The position numbers and the translations under genes were made by a program. DNA of 64,000 bases from Flavobacteriaceae bacterium (GTDB lineage Bacteria > Bacteroidota > Bacteroidia > Flavobacteriales > Flavobacteriaceae), in assembly GCA_031277535.1 (NCBI GenBank), contig JAITMD010000003.1, positions 186,001 to 250,000 of the forward strand. The letters are read 5' to 3'. A model generated the notes under the pieces. That model did not search any database. It was not told the origin of the DNA and was given only the letters and a program-made list of their open reading frames with translations. Positions 9,355 to 18,805 of the stretch are shown piece after piece. The stretch's first letter is position 1. Each line of letters begins with the position of its first letter.

Positions 9355-10089
9355 ATGAAAATCATTGCCGTTATACCAGCGCGTTATGCATCAACGCGTT
9401 TTCCCGCTAAACTAATGCAAGACTTAGGAGGAAAAACAGTTATTCGTCGTACCTATGAGGCAACCGTGGATACTAATTTATTTGATGATGTTTTTGTAGC
9501 TACAGATTCAGAATTAATTTACAACGATATTGTGGCTCATGGCGGAAAAGCTGTAATGAGTATAAAGTTACACGAAAGTGGGAGCGATCGTATAGCAGAG
9601 GCAGTACAAGAGATTGATGCTGATATTGTAATTAATGTACAAGGTGATGAGCCATTTGTAAACAAAGAGAATTTAGCGAATCTTATAGAGGTTTTTCAGA
9701 AAGACCTGAATAAAGAAGTAGACTTAGCTTCTTTAATGACTCCTATTGATGAATGGGAACGTATAGAAAACCCAAATAATGTAAAAGTAGTGGTAGATCA
9801 AAACAATACTGCATTATACTTTTCTCGTTCAGTGATTCCTTTTCCTCGAGAAAAAAATGTTGGAGTTCAATATTACCAACATATAGGAGTTTATGCTTTT
9901 CGCAAAGAAGCTTTATTACAGTTTACTACTTGGCCAATGAAAGCGTTAGAGGCATCTGAAAAACTGGAACAACTGCGTTATTTAGAACAAGGGAAACGAA
10001 TAAAAATGGTGGTAACAAAACATGTTGGAGTAGGAATAGATACAGAAGAGGATTTGATACAAGCAAGAGCAATTTTAGCTAATTTATAA
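9355..10089 (+). CDS. kdsB: 3-deoxy-manno-octulosonate cytidylyltransferase (CMP-KDO synthetase)
   Basis: The enzyme couples CTP and KDO to CMP-KDO for lipid A-core assembly in the cytosol. The nucleotide-binding N-terminus [14 protein letters not shown] follows directly after the ATG at 9355. Further family motifs are [19 protein letters not shown] and HIGVYAFR, with GIDTEEDL near the end. The 244-residue length is typical. The frame is open further upstream, to a TTG at 9313, but the extra 14 residues are not family-like and lie ahead of the predicted transcription start. It is followed after 45 bp by the DinB gene, possibly co-transcribed. Confidence 0.95.
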   Translation: MKIIAVIPARYASTRFPAKLMQDLGGKTVIRRTYEATVDTNLFDDVFVATDSELIYNDIVAHGGKAVMSIKLHESGSDRIAEAVQEIDADIVINVQGDEPFVNKENLANLIEVFQKDLNKEVDLASLMTPIDEWERIENPNNVKVVVDQNNTALYFSRSVIPFPREKNVGVQYYQHIGVYAFRKEALLQFTTWPMKALEASEKLEQLRYLEQGKRIKMVVTKHVGVGIDTEEDLIQARAILANL

Positions 10090-10134
10090 GTTAAGTTATC
10101 ATCTAATCATATTTAGTTAAATAAGTAGAAGGTT

Positions 10135-10656
10135 ATGAATAAAAAAGAAATCGCCTTAGAAATAAAAGTAGCTTATCTTGAATTTATGGCTGTTATCAAT
10201 GCTATGACAGAAGATGAATATACTTTTCAATTTCAAGAAAAATGGTCTGCAGCACATCAATTAGAACATATTGTATTATGCGTTCAGCCTTTAGTACAAG
10301 TGTATGGGATGAATCCTACAGCTATAGAACAGATGTTTGGACGTACCAATCGTCCAAATAGAAGTTATGAGGAATTAAAAGATTTGTACATTCAAAAGTT
10401 AGAAGCAGGAGGTAAAGCACCAGAAAGTTTTCTACCAAAAGTTCAAGGAACCAAAGATCAGTTACTTTATACCTTAAATCAATTGATTGAAGAGTTTCAA
10501 CAAGAGATTATTGCGTTAGATGAGTTTGAGTTAGAGACCTTACAAATCCCTCATCCTTTATTAGAACTTATATCATTAAAAGAAATGGCCTATAATGCTA
10601 TTTATCATGTGCAACATCACCAAAATCTGATGTTACAGTATTTAAAGCACAAGTAA
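10135..10656 (+). CDS. DinB-family protein
   Basis: This 173-residue cytosolic protein fits the DinB/YfiT four-helix-bundle fold. A histidine in the first half (AAHQLEHIVL) and a C-terminal IYHVQHHQNL segment occupy the positions of the usual three-histidine metal site. DinB-like proteins are metal-dependent thiol transferases or hydrolases, or have no known activity, so no reaction can be given. It lies 45 bp after kdsB without an intervening terminator and ends in a strong bidirectional hairpin. Confidence 0.75.
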   Translation: MNKKEIALEIKVAYLEFMAVINAMTEDEYTFQFQEKWSAAHQLEHIVLCVQPLVQVYGMNPTAIEQMFGRTNRPNRSYEELKDLYIQKLEAGGKAPESFLPKVQGTKDQLLYTLNQLIEEFQQEIIALDEFELETLQIPHPLLELISLKEMAYNAIYHVQHHQNLMLQYLKHK

Positions 10657-10659
10657 AAA

Positions 10660-10700
10660 AAAAAGTCAATATAACTTATTAAGTTATATTGACTTTTTTT
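10660..10700. terminator. Bidirectional terminator, dinB-like / GNAT
   Basis: An approximately 18-bp stem (AAGTCAATATAACTT paired with AAGTTATATTGACTT) with T-runs both ways separates convergent genes. Confidence 0.85.
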
Positions 10701-10720
10701 ATGTTTATAGTTTATATTGT

Positions 10721-11260
10721 TTACTCAAAGTAATAACGATACAATTCATCCATACCAAAATCATCAGAAGTTATTTCAAATAGATTTAATTTTTCAGTAT
10801 CTACAAGTATTTCATTTTTTAAATTAAACCCTAATCTTTTTAATAAATTGATTGAACGGGTATTGTCAAGTAATGTAGTTGCTAAAAGTGTAGCATATTT
10901 AGGCAAATTAATTAAGTAATGCAACACACTATAAGTAGCTTCAAAAGCATAACCTTTTCCTGCATAATCAGGTAAAAAAGCAAAACCTATATCAGAATGC
11001 GGTAGGTAATCTCTTTGAATTAAAGAGATTAAACCTATTGGGATGTGTTTTTCTTTTAGGAGTACAACCCAAAAGCACATATGCTCATTAGCCATTGTTT
11101 TATTGATATAAGATAAGGCATCTTCTGTTGTGTGTATATTTCTATCTCCAATATATGTTAACCAACCTTCACTATTAACTAATTCTTGTATAAATGAAGT
11201 ATCGGTAGGAGCTAATTTTTTTATTAGTAAATATTCTGTTGTAAAGTGTTTGTCAATCAT
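10721..11260 (-). CDS. GNAT-family N-acetyltransferase (RimJ/RimL type)
   Basis: This 179-residue protein follows the RimJ/RimL layout. An N-terminal strand EYLLIKKLAPTD leads into the substrate half. The acetyl-CoA loop region is DYAGKGYAFEA, preceded by DIGFAFLP. The C-terminal part NTRSINLLKRLGF is typical of the fold. It should acetylate an amine, perhaps a protein N-terminus or a small molecule, but the substrate cannot be read from sequence. It is monocistronic, convergent with the DinB gene and divergent from the unknown gene at 11346. Confidence 0.85.
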   Translation of the reverse strand: MIDKHFTTEYLLIKKLAPTDTSFIQELVNSEGWLTYIGDRNIHTTEDALSYINKTMANEHMCFWVVLLKEKHIPIGLISLIQRDYLPHSDIGFAFLPDYAGKGYAFEATYSVLHYLINLPKYATLLATTLLDNTRSINLLKRLGFNLKNEILVDTEKLNLFEITSDDFGMDELYRYYFE

Positions 11261-11293
11261 CGTTATCTATTATGTTTTAAAAGTAATAGACTT

Positions 11294-11325
11294 TTTGTTT
11301 ATGTACAAGTGTTGCGTTATTTTTG
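11294..11325 (+). promoter_or_regulatory. Strong Bacteroidetes-type promoter
   Basis: TTTG (11294-11297), a 20-bp spacer and TATTTTTG (11318-11325) give an almost perfect -33/-7 pair. The expected start of transcription is near 11332, 14 bp before the next ATG. Confidence 0.65.
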
Positions 11326-11345
11326 AAAAACAATAAAACACCCTT

Positions 11346-12332
11346 ATGAAAATAGAGAATAAACACATTAAGCTTTTTCCTGCTTACGAAGAGGTATTTG
11401 CAGAAGATATAGAGCAAGCAAGAAAACACTTTTTACCTATTTGTTCACTTAACTTACAAGCTATTTATCCAACAGAAGATCAATGGTTGCATTTTGTTTC
11501 GGTAAAGGAAATAGGTGAGGGATGTGTAGGACAAGAAACACATGACTACCATTCTCAGTATTGTAAAGAAGATATGTATGCTTTTGATGTTGTAGGAAAC
11601 AAGTATAAGTTTGCAGGGGATTGGAATTACTTTATAGCAGAACAAGTTGGTAAACAGGATAAAAATTGCAACGAAGATACAGTAAAAGCGTATCGTGCCA
11701 ATTTGTCTAATTTTGAGTCAAGGATACAGTTAGAGCAATGGTTACAAGCTTACAAAGATAAGATTAGTGATACTATTTATCAAAAACTACTAAGTAAGTA
11801 TAAGTATTTTATAAATGGAGAGCCAGATAAAAAATTAGTAGATAGGCTGTTGGATGAATTGGAAGATGAAGCAAAAGAGTATGATAGCGATTATATTCTG
11901 AATATTTATCAAAAGAATGAAGATACCTACAAGGTAGGAAAAGCATACTTTGAAAAACATGGAAAGATATATCCTATGACAATAGGTAACTATTCTAGAC
12001 CTATATCTACTATAGAAGAGTTAGAACAACATTTAGCTGATAGTTTGCAGTATGGTGTAGAGTATCCAGAGTTTGGAGGTATATTAGATGATATTCAATT
12101 TCAGTCAAAAGAGAGTATTAGTGTAATGAATGAATACGATATTCCGATGGAGGAAATGAATAGCTTTGAAGGTACAAATTTGATAGAACTACCCTATGAT
12201 GCAGAAGGAAATATCTTTGAGTATATAGGTTCTTTTACAGGATATTTGTTTCAATGCTATGGAGCAGATGCGGCTTATTTGTTTTATAACAAAGAGCTTA
12301 AAAAGGCTGTTATGTGTTTAGAATATACGTAA
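11346..12332 (+). CDS. Uncharacterised protein, 328 aa
   Basis: I do not recognise a family. The product is soluble and strongly acidic, without signal peptide or membrane helices. It has aromatic-rich stretches in the N-terminal third and a long charged helical segment at about 105-190 (YRANLSNFESRIQLEQWLQAY; DRLLDELEDEAKEY). The compact C-terminal region ends near FTGYLFQCYGADAAYLFYNK. It is preceded by a near-consensus promoter and followed by a strong terminator, so it is an independent unit. Acidic cytosolic proteins of this style occur as immunity-like proteins in Bacteroidetes, but nothing here proves that. Confidence 0.75.
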   Translation: MKIENKHIKLFPAYEEVFAEDIEQARKHFLPICSLNLQAIYPTEDQWLHFVSVKEIGEGCVGQETHDYHSQYCKEDMYAFDVVGNKYKFAGDWNYFIAEQVGKQDKNCNEDTVKAYRANLSNFESRIQLEQWLQAYKDKISDTIYQKLLSKYKYFINGEPDKKLVDRLLDELEDEAKEYDSDYILNIYQKNEDTYKVGKAYFEKHGKIYPMTIGNYSRPISTIEELEQHLADSLQYGVEYPEFGGILDDIQFQSKESISVMNEYDIPMEEMNSFEGTNLIELPYDAEGNIFEYIGSFTGYLFQCYGADAAYLFYNKELKKAVMCLEYT

Positions 12333-12351
12333 GATAGAAATATAAAAAAGG

Positions 12352-12382
12352 AAAAGGCGTTTCGATCTGAAACGCCTTTTTT
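12352..12382. terminator. Bidirectional terminator
   Basis: The stem AAAAGGCGTTTC/GAAACGCCTTTT with T-tracts both ways separates the unknown gene and ccsBA. Confidence 0.85.
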
Positions 12383-12402
12383 ATATGTATTAACCCTGAT
12401 GG

Positions 12403-15400
12403 TTATTTCTTTAAATGTTTTTTATACTTGAAGTAAGATGCTGTACTTAGTATTATTACAAATCCAACAGACCACCAAATAATGCTTGGAGTAATCACTT
12501 TATCTCCTGATGCATAAGAGTGCAATCCACTTAAATAGAAGTTAACACCAAAGTAAGTCATCATGATTGAGTAATAAGCAACAACACTAAATACGTTGTA
12601 AAGCCAGCTACTTCTCATTGCTGGTACTAAACGAGCATGGATTACAAAAGCATAAACCATAATACTAATTAAGGCCCAAGTCTCTTTTGGATCCCATCCC
12701 CAGTAACGTCCCCAGCTTTCATTTGCCCATTGACCTCCTAAAAAGTTTCCAATAGTTAATAGAACTAAACCTACAGTCAAAGTCATCTCATTAATATAAG
12801 TAAGCTCTTTGATGTTTAAGTCCATTTTCTTTTTGTTCTTACTATTTGTAAGAATCATTAAGATTAAGGTTACAACACCTAAAATCATACCCAATGTAAA
12901 AGGACCATAACTACCTACAATTACTGCAACGTGAATAATTAACCAATATGAATTCAATACAGGTTGTAAGTTCCCAATTGCAGGATCCATAAAGTTTAGA
13001 TGTGCTCCCCATAAAATCATACCTGCTACGAATGCTGTAGAAGCAATTGTTAATTCAGATTTACGTCCAAAGTATAATCCAAATAGAGTAGTTGCCCATG
13101 CAACATAAATTACTGATTCATAAGCATCACTCCAAGGAGCATGTCCAGAAATATACCAACGTACTCCTAATCCTATAGTATGTACAATAAATAAAATCAC
13201 TGTAAGTACACTTCCTATTTTAATCATTGTACTTGAAAACTTAGTACGCTTTAGAATAGAAGCAATTATAAAGATAAAAGCAAATATGGCAACAACCATA
13301 TAGTATTTGTACAACGTTTTGAAGATATCATATTTGTTGTACATAATTTCAAACTTAACTTTATCCTCGCTTGGCATTACTTTTTTACCATACGATTGTT
13401 GGAAAGTTTTGATATGACCTAAGTACTCATCTGCTTTAGCGTAATTTCCTGTAGTCTTTGCTTCAAACAAAGAAGGGATATACATTCTGGCTAAGATACT
13501 TTTCGTAAAAGTATCATCCATTCCTGTCATTCCTGCTTCATTTAATTCCAAAGGAGAAACCCATTTGTCATTTTCATGTCCAGGTACGGGGAAGATCGTT
13601 AATATACGACCAGATAAAGCACTTCCTAATAAGTTAATTTTACCATCTAAATCGAGAAAGTCTTTATCGAACTGATTCTTAACCGCATCGTGGTTAGCTT
13701 CTTCTACGTACTTAGCTAATTTGTAGTTTCCATTGTCATCAAAGAAATCTATAAAACTTGCATATTTTTCGTCCTTAGGCAAACCGATAATTTCTCTTAC
13801 TTTATCATTTCCTCTTTGCAATTCAATAAAAGGAACAAAATACCAAAAGCTTGGTGTACCTTGTAATTGTTGTGCAACAGTAAATTGTGTAATAGATAAA
13901 AATACTTGGTCAGGATTTAATCCATTGAAAGATTCTTTCTTATATACTTTACGCAACAGTTCTGAAGAAAACGTATTGATTGGTTTCATACGTCCTCCAA
14001 AGTCTTGAATAACGATTTCTCCAAACTTAGCAGCGTGTTCTTTGTCAATAGTAGTTGCTTTTATAATCGAATCTACTGCCTCTGGTTTTAGTCTTACTGG
14101 TTTTTGATGTCCAGCGTGTTGTGCAAACATTGTAGTAGAGAATATCAATAAAAGCAGGGTTAGTAAACTCGCTTTTTTCTCTCTTATTTTATTTAGTTTT
14201 TGTCTCAAGTCGTTAAATCTTGTGTTTTTGTCTAATAAAATGGCAAGCATACCTATGTATAGCATAAAGTACCCTATATATGTAATCCAAGTTCCCCAGA
14301 AATCGTGGTTAACAGATAAGATTGTTCCCTTTTCATCTGGATCAAATTGTGCTTGAAAGAAACGATATCCCTTATAATCTAAGATATTATTCATATAAAT
14401 TCGAGCATCAGTTTTTTCTGCTCCATCAATTACTGTTACTTGACTCTCAAAAGAAGAATAACTTTTTTCTGTTCCAGGGTATTTCTCTGCAATAAAGTCG
14501 TTTAATTTTATTTGGAAAGGAGTTTTATAAACTTTACTACCATACATCATAGTAAATTCTAAATCACCTAATTTAAAAGATTCTGGCTCTCCCATACGAC
14601 CAGCTTTTCCTTTTAGCATTACTTCGTGCTCTTTTCCTTGTGCACGTACTACAACCACAAGAGCATCAGGAGTTGTTTTGTCTTTTAAATTACCATTAGA
14701 CACTAATGTTTTTTTCCCTTTTACTGCCAATTCTGGAATTACAAAAGAAGTTCCAGCCATATTGTATAATGAGCGTAGATTAAATGGTTGTTTCTCTTTT
14801 GGAGTTACAGTTCCTTTATTCTGTGTTGCCATAACCATATAATCTCCTTCAAAAGGGGATTGAATAAAGTATTGGTCATTTTCAATTGTGATATTGATTG
14901 CGCCATCAGTAGGGGTATTCAAGGCAAAAAGTACATTGTGTATGTTTGCTACTTGTCCTTCTTCTAAATAGTGCTCATGGCGTTCTCCTCCGCCTGATTC
15001 AACTAATTTTAAGAAGTATTTCCCTTTAGGGTCTTGTTCAATAGCTTCTGTCGCTCCAGCTATAAAATCTTTGTACTCTACTTCAAACGGAATATCGTTG
15101 AAGTCTTTTTTCATTGTGAAATGATTGTTTGTTACAGGAGAGAACAATTTGTCCATTTCAAAAGTACGTCTTCTTGGTTGTCCTTCGTAGTCTCCATCTG
15201 CCATCACTGTTAAGTAAGTCTTGTCAGAATAGATAGAATCTGCTGTTTCTCCTTCACGGATAGGCATCATTCCTTCAAAACTGATATAACGAGTAATAAA
15301 TGCACCAATAAAGATTAAGATAAAAGCGACGTGCAACATTAAAGTAGCCCACTTCTCTTTAGTCAGTAATCTATAGCGCTTAATATTACCAATAAAGTTG

Positions 15401-15579
15401 ATTAAGAAAAATACCATAATCACTTCAAACCATTTGGTATTGTATATCAATATACGTGCTGTTGTGGTATTATAACGGTCTTCAATAAAGGTTCCTATTG
15501 CCAATGCTACTGCAAAAACAATAAATAGCACCGCCATTAACCTTGTTGAAGAAAGAAAGGATATTATTTTTTTGTCCAT
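12403..15579 (-). CDS. ccsA: Fused cytochrome c biogenesis protein CcsBA (ResB-CcsA)
   Basis: This 1058-residue membrane protein joins a ResB/CcsB-like N-terminal half to a CcsA C-terminal half. The N-terminal half has early membrane helices, a large periplasmic region at about 110-430 and a helix at about 450-470. A middle domain at about 495-760 starts after a signal-like helix ending in FAQHAGH. The CcsA part has the tryptophan-rich haem-handling motif WGWDPKETWALI near residue 960 and conserved histidine-bearing loops (GHAPWSDAYESV). It is the system II haem lyase that exports haem and ligates it to apocytochromes. It is transcribed alone, opposite the aminotransferase gene. The fused form is usual in Bacteroidetes. 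Confidence 0.93.
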   Translation of the reverse strand: MDKKIISFLSSTRLMAVLFIVFAVALAIGTFIEDRYNTTTARILIYNTKWFEVIMVFFLINFIGNIKRYRLLTKEKWATLMLHVAFILIFIGAFITRYISFEGMMPIREGETADSIYSDKTYLTVMADGDYEGQPRRRTFEMDKLFSPVTNNHFTMKKDFNDIPFEVEYKDFIAGATEAIEQDPKGKYFLKLVESGGGERHEHYLEEGQVANIHNVLFALNTPTDGAINITIENDQYFIQSPFEGDYMVMATQNKGTVTPKEKQPFNLRSLYNMAGTSFVIPELAVKGKKTLVSNGNLKDKTTPDALVVVVRAQGKEHEVMLKGKAGRMGEPESFKLGDLEFTMMYGSKVYKTPFQIKLNDFIAEKYPGTEKSYSSFESQVTVIDGAEKTDARIYMNNILDYKGYRFFQAQFDPDEKGTILSVNHDFWGTWITYIGYFMLYIGMLAILLDKNTRFNDLRQKLNKIREKKASLLTLLLLIFSTTMFAQHAGHQKPVRLKPEAVDSIIKATTIDKEHAAKFGEIVIQDFGGRMKPINTFSSELLRKVYKKESFNGLNPDQVFLSITQFTVAQQLQGTPSFWYFVPFIELQRGNDKVREIIGLPKDEKYASFIDFFDDNGNYKLAKYVEEANHDAVKNQFDKDFLDLDGKINLLGSALSGRILTIFPVPGHENDKWVSPLELNEAGMTGMDDTFTKSILARMYIPSLFEAKTTGNYAKADEYLGHIKTFQQSYGKKVMPSEDKVKFEIMYNKYDIFKTLYKYYMVVAIFAFIFIIASILKRTKFSSTMIKIGSVLTVILFIVHTIGLGVRWYISGHAPWSDAYESVIYVAWATTLFGLYFGRKSELTIASTAFVAGMILWGAHLNFMDPAIGNLQPVLNSYWLIIHVAVIVGSYGPFTLGMILGVVTLILMILTNSKNKKKMDLNIKELTYINEMTLTVGLVLLTIGNFLGGQWANESWGRYWGWDPKETWALISIMVYAFVIHARLVPAMRSSWLYNVFSVVAYYSIMMTYFGVNFYLSGLHSYASGDKVITPSIIWWSVGFVIILSTASYFKYKKHLKK

Positions 15580-15609
15580 GAGTTGTTAATACGTTGTTTT
15601 ATAAACGAA

Positions 15610-15617
15610 CAAAAATA
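15610..15617 (-). promoter_or_regulatory. -7 box of ccsBA
   Basis: On the minus strand TATTTTTG lies about 30 bp before the ATG; no clear -33 element. Confidence 0.4.
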
Positions 15618-15696
15618 ACCAAAAAGCCCAGTTTATCAGCATATTTAACTTATTATTTAGTTATTGGAATTTCCTTTTTTCTCTTGAAAAAAAGCA

Positions 15697-15704
15697 TAAA
15701 TTTG
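15697..15704 (+). promoter_or_regulatory. -7 box of the aminotransferase gene
   Basis: TAAATTTG followed by GCA matches the Bacteroidetes -7 element; the leader would be about 70 nt. Confidence 0.4.
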
Positions 15705-15783
15705 CAAGGCACTTCAATTTTGTAATAACACATTTTATTGTTGTATTATTTTGTACAAGTAGTGCTATTTTAAATATTAGACT

Positions 15784-16983
15784 ATGCCAAAAGTATCTTT
15801 GAAAGGGCTTAATATGCCTGAGTCACCCATTAGAAAATTAGTTCCATTTGCTGAGGTAGCAAAACAAAAAGGACACCATGTTTATCATTTGAATATAGGT
15901 CAACCCGATATTAAAACTCCAGCAGGAGCTTTGCAAGCTGTAAAAGATGCAAATTTTGAAGTGCTTGAGTATAGCCATTCTGCAGGTATCGAAAGTTATA
16001 GACAAAAGTTGGCAAAACACTATCAAGGACATAAATTGAACGTTGATGTAGCAGATATTATTATTACTACTGGTGGTTCTGAGGCTTTGATGTTTGCTCT
16101 TGGTAGTACGATGGATCATGGAGATGAGATTATTATTCCAGAACCTTTTTACGCAAACTACAACGGATTTTCTACGTCAAATGGTGTAAACATTGTACCT
16201 GTAATGTCTTCTATTGATAACGGGTTTGCTTTGCCTCCTATATCTGAGTTTGAGAAATTAATTACACCAAAAACAAAAGCTATTTTAATCTGTAATCCAG
16301 GTAATCCAACAGGATATTTGTATTCAGAACAAGAAATGAAGCAATTGACTGAGTTAGTGATTAAACATGATTTGTTCCTAATTGCTGATGAGGTATACCG
16401 CGAGTTTGCATATGATGGTTTCAAACATATTTCTGTGATGAGTATTCCTGAATTAGCAAATCATGCCATTATGATTGATTCAGTTTCTAAGCGTTACAGT
16501 ATGTGTGGTGCTCGTATTGGATGTATTGTTTCTAAAAACAAAGAGGTAATGGCTGCTGCAATGAAGTTTGCACAAGCGCGTTTATCTCCACCTACATTCG
16601 AACAAATTGCAGCTGAGGCAGCTTTAGATACACCTCAATCTTACTTTGATGAAGTATATACAGAATACAAAGAAAGACGTGAAGTATTTATTCATGCTTT
16701 GCAAGAGATAGAAGGAGTACAAGTAACTATGCCACATGGTTCTTTTTATTGTGTTGCAAAGTTCCCAATCAAAAATGCAGATAACTTTGCAAAATGGTTG
16801 TTGGAAGAGTACAACTTAAATGGAGAAACAGTAATGATTGCTCCTGCAGCAGGATTCTATTCTACACCAGGTGTTGGATTAGACGAAGCGCGTATGGCTT
16901 ATGTATTGAAAAAAGAAGACCTTATTCGCTCTGCTGAAATTCTAAAGGCAGCTTTAGAAGTTTATAAAACTATTGAAAAATAA
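15784..16983 (+). CDS. Class I/II PLP-dependent aminotransferase
   Basis: This 399-residue cytosolic fold-type I enzyme swaps an amino group between an amino acid and a 2-oxo acid. GQPDIKTP is the N-terminal family motif. The cofactor-binding residues lie in CNPGNPTG and IADEVYREF, the Schiff-base lysine is K236 (SVSKRYSMCGAR), and the substrate carboxylate arginine is near the C-terminus (DEARMAYV). The closest general match is the aspartate aminotransferase group with broad specificity; the exact substrate is not decidable. It is monocistronic with its own terminator. Confidence 0.9.
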   Translation: MPKVSLKGLNMPESPIRKLVPFAEVAKQKGHHVYHLNIGQPDIKTPAGALQAVKDANFEVLEYSHSAGIESYRQKLAKHYQGHKLNVDVADIIITTGGSEALMFALGSTMDHGDEIIIPEPFYANYNGFSTSNGVNIVPVMSSIDNGFALPPISEFEKLITPKTKAILICNPGNPTGYLYSEQEMKQLTELVIKHDLFLIADEVYREFAYDGFKHISVMSIPELANHAIMIDSVSKRYSMCGARIGCIVSKNKEVMAAAMKFAQARLSPPTFEQIAAEAALDTPQSYFDEVYTEYKERREVFIHALQEIEGVQVTMPHGSFYCVAKFPIKNADNFAKWLLEEYNLNGETVMIAPAAGFYSTPGVGLDEARMAYVLKKEDLIRSAEILKAALEVYKTIEK

Positions 16984-17005
16984 GAAAATAAACCCTTATA
17001 GTAAG

Positions 17006-17037
17006 ATAAAAACCACCTCAATGTAGGTGGTTTTTAT
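17006..17037. terminator. Terminator of the aminotransferase gene
   Basis: ATAAAAACCACCT pairs with AGGTGGTTTTTAT. The symmetric A and T runs also serve the convergent HPP gene. Confidence 0.85.
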
Positions 17038-17069
17038 GTTTATATAACACAACTAAGTACAAGTTTTAT

Positions 17070-17579
17070 TTACCACCAATACTTCGGATACTTTCTCTTT
17101 TTACTCATGTTGTTAAACAGTAGGGCGATTATTGTTATAATAATGGAACCTGTTAATACGGGATTAATTAAAAAAGACCAATTAGCTCCAGCCAATATAA
17201 TCACTAATGGATCTGCACCTGCAGGTGGATGAGTTGTTTTGGTCAATAACATTAATCCGATGGCAGCACCAACGCCTATGGCTAATGAGTACCATGCAGT
17301 ACCTAAAAAAGTTAAACACAACAAACCAATAGTAGTAGCCAATAGATGTCCTCCTATGATGTTACGTGGTTGGGCCAAAGGGCTATCAGGTACCCCAAAA
17401 GCTAATACACAAGTAGCTCCAAAAGGTGCCATAATTAAGGGCATATTCATTTCTTTTGTCAAATAGGCTATGACGCCTATAGCAATTGTTCCTCCTATAC
17501 CCGAAAAGATGGAATGTTTTGAACCTACGGTCTGTGGGCTCAATTCTGTTGTTTTAAATTTAGAGATGTATTTTTTCAT
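17070..17579 (-). CDS. HPP-family integral membrane protein
   Basis: This 169-residue protein has about four transmembrane helices and the family signature THPPAGADP near residue 115. Earlier family motifs are MAPFGATCVLAFGVPDSPLAQPRN and GGHLLA. HPP proteins have been linked to nitrite transport in plastids and cyanobacteria. A similar small-anion role here is extrapolation. The gene starts 6 bp after the tetR-like stop and is the second gene of a regulator-target operon, so the TetR protein probably controls it. Confidence 0.88.
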   Translation of the reverse strand: MKKYISKFKTTELSPQTVGSKHSIFSGIGGTIAIGVIAYLTKEMNMPLIMAPFGATCVLAFGVPDSPLAQPRNIIGGHLLATTIGLLCLTFLGTAWYSLAIGVGAAIGLMLLTKTTHPPAGADPLVIILAGANWSFLINPVLTGSIIITIIALLFNNMSKKRKYPKYWW

Positions 17580-17585
17580 TGGTAA

Positions 17586-18119
17586 TTATAGAATTTCACT
17601 TTTTAAAAAGAGAATTGTTTTTTCAACGCATTCGTTACTTTGATAGACTTGGCTTTCTGTTAAACACGATTCAAATAACATATAAATCAAAAATGCTTTT
17701 GATGGATTGGGAATTAAATTTTGAAAGTAGTGTTGCAAAGCTACTTTATGTGCATAAATTTCATCATATAATTTTCCTTGACGCAAGGGTAATTCTGCCA
17801 ACAGATTTAGAAAAGCACAACCTATGTAATTTTCTTTTAGGTTCATATCAATTATATATTGAAACGCTGCATATATCTGTTCTTCTACTGTTAGCTCCTT
17901 ACTGATTGATTTCTTTAATCCATCAAACCCAAAGGTGTGTCTATAGTGCAAATACGCAATAGCCAAGTCTTCTTTTGTTTTGTAATGATCATAAAAACTG
18001 GCCTTAGCTACTTTAGCTTGTTCTATTATGGTATTGATTCCCGTTGTATTATAACCATTTTCGTGAAAGAGTTTTACTGCTACTTGTAAAATTCTTTCTT
18101 TCGGATTTGTTTTTTTCAT
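17586..18119 (-). CDS. TetR/AcrR-family transcriptional regulator
   Basis: This 177-residue regulator has an N-terminal TetR helix-turn-helix at about residues 7-53 (AVKLFHENGYNTTGINTII, KASFYDHYKTKEDL). The C-terminal helical ligand-binding and dimerisation domain matches the AcrR/YcdC-like group (EEQIYAAFQYI). A perfect 15-bp inverted repeat 11 bp upstream of its ATG is the obvious operator. It is followed after 6 bp by the HPP gene. The effector is unknown. Confidence 0.9.
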   Translation of the reverse strand: MKKTNPKERILQVAVKLFHENGYNTTGINTIIEQAKVAKASFYDHYKTKEDLAIAYLHYRHTFGFDGLKKSISKELTVEEQIYAAFQYIIDMNLKENYIGCAFLNLLAELPLRQGKLYDEIYAHKVALQHYFQNLIPNPSKAFLIYMLFESCLTESQVYQSNECVEKTILFLKSEIL

Positions 18120-18130
18120 GAGGTAAATGT

Positions 18131-18166
18131 AATCAAAAAACAGACAAGTCTGTCTGTTTTTTGATT
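18131..18166. promoter_or_regulatory. Large inverted repeat, probable TetR operator
   Basis: Perfect 15-bp arms (18131-18145 and 18152-18166) surround a 6-bp centre. The core ACAGAC-N6-GTCTGT is the size and symmetry expected of a TetR-family dimer site. It sits directly upstream of the tetR-like gene. Confidence 0.75.
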
Positions 18167-18805
18167 AGAACTTGTTTTTTTTTGTAAACGAGTGGTTTGT
18201 CGCTGTTCTTTTTAAAATATGTAATTGTATTATCCAAGTAGTTTGGGTTTTATCTCAAAGTATACTTCTGAGGGATTTGTTGAGGGTTTATTGAGGTTTG
18301 CTTCGGTAAGACCCCAATAAACCCCTACTATTCCTTATGAATACCCCACCAATACCCGAAGAAAACACGTTTAACACTGGTAGATACTGGGTTGATGTAG
18401 TGAAATAGAAGGGAGGTATAATCGGATTTTGTTATGTTAATTGATTGGTTATTAGTTTTTTAATTTAATTTTTGGCTCAAAAAAAGGAACTTGTTTTTTA
18501 GATAAAAACAAAAAAAGGAATGTAAAAAGCAGTTTATATGGGAAAAAATGACTTGTTTTTACCTGACATAACAACTTAACAATAGGGTGTTAGGTTTCTA
18601 AAAATTAAAAAGAGAATAACTTTTTTTAAAGAGTCAATGAATGACCTGTATTTATCTTGAAAGCCAAAGTTGATCGGATCGTTCTTTTTTAATTAGTAAG
18701 TGTTTGTAAAGAAGTTCTAACTAAAGAATTAATACCTTTAAAGCATTATTAGATGAGAGGAATTTGCTTAATTAATACAAGAGCATAAAAAATAGAATTG
18801 TAATA
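18167..18805. other. Gene-free interval with an intergenic hairpin element
   Basis: No credible coding frame is visible. The first part carries a strong imperfect hairpin (18284-18324) flanked by GGG/CCC-rich degenerate repeats. The rest is AT-rich leader DNA before the next gene. Confidence 0.6.
18284..18324. repeat. Hairpin element with GGGTTTATT/AATAAACCC arms
   Basis: Arms at 18284-18297 and 18311-18324 pair over 14 bp with one mismatch around a CTTCGGTAAG mini-stem. The following 40 bp (ACCCC, AATA, ACCC motifs) repeat the arm vocabulary. No T-run follows, so this is not a simple terminator. It looks like a REP-like or mobile-element relic. Confidence 0.55.

Noticed and set aside
18131..18166. 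Terminator instead of operator
   Set aside because: It lies upstream of the TetR start rather than after a gene, and its perfect two-fold symmetry fits a TetR dimer site better.
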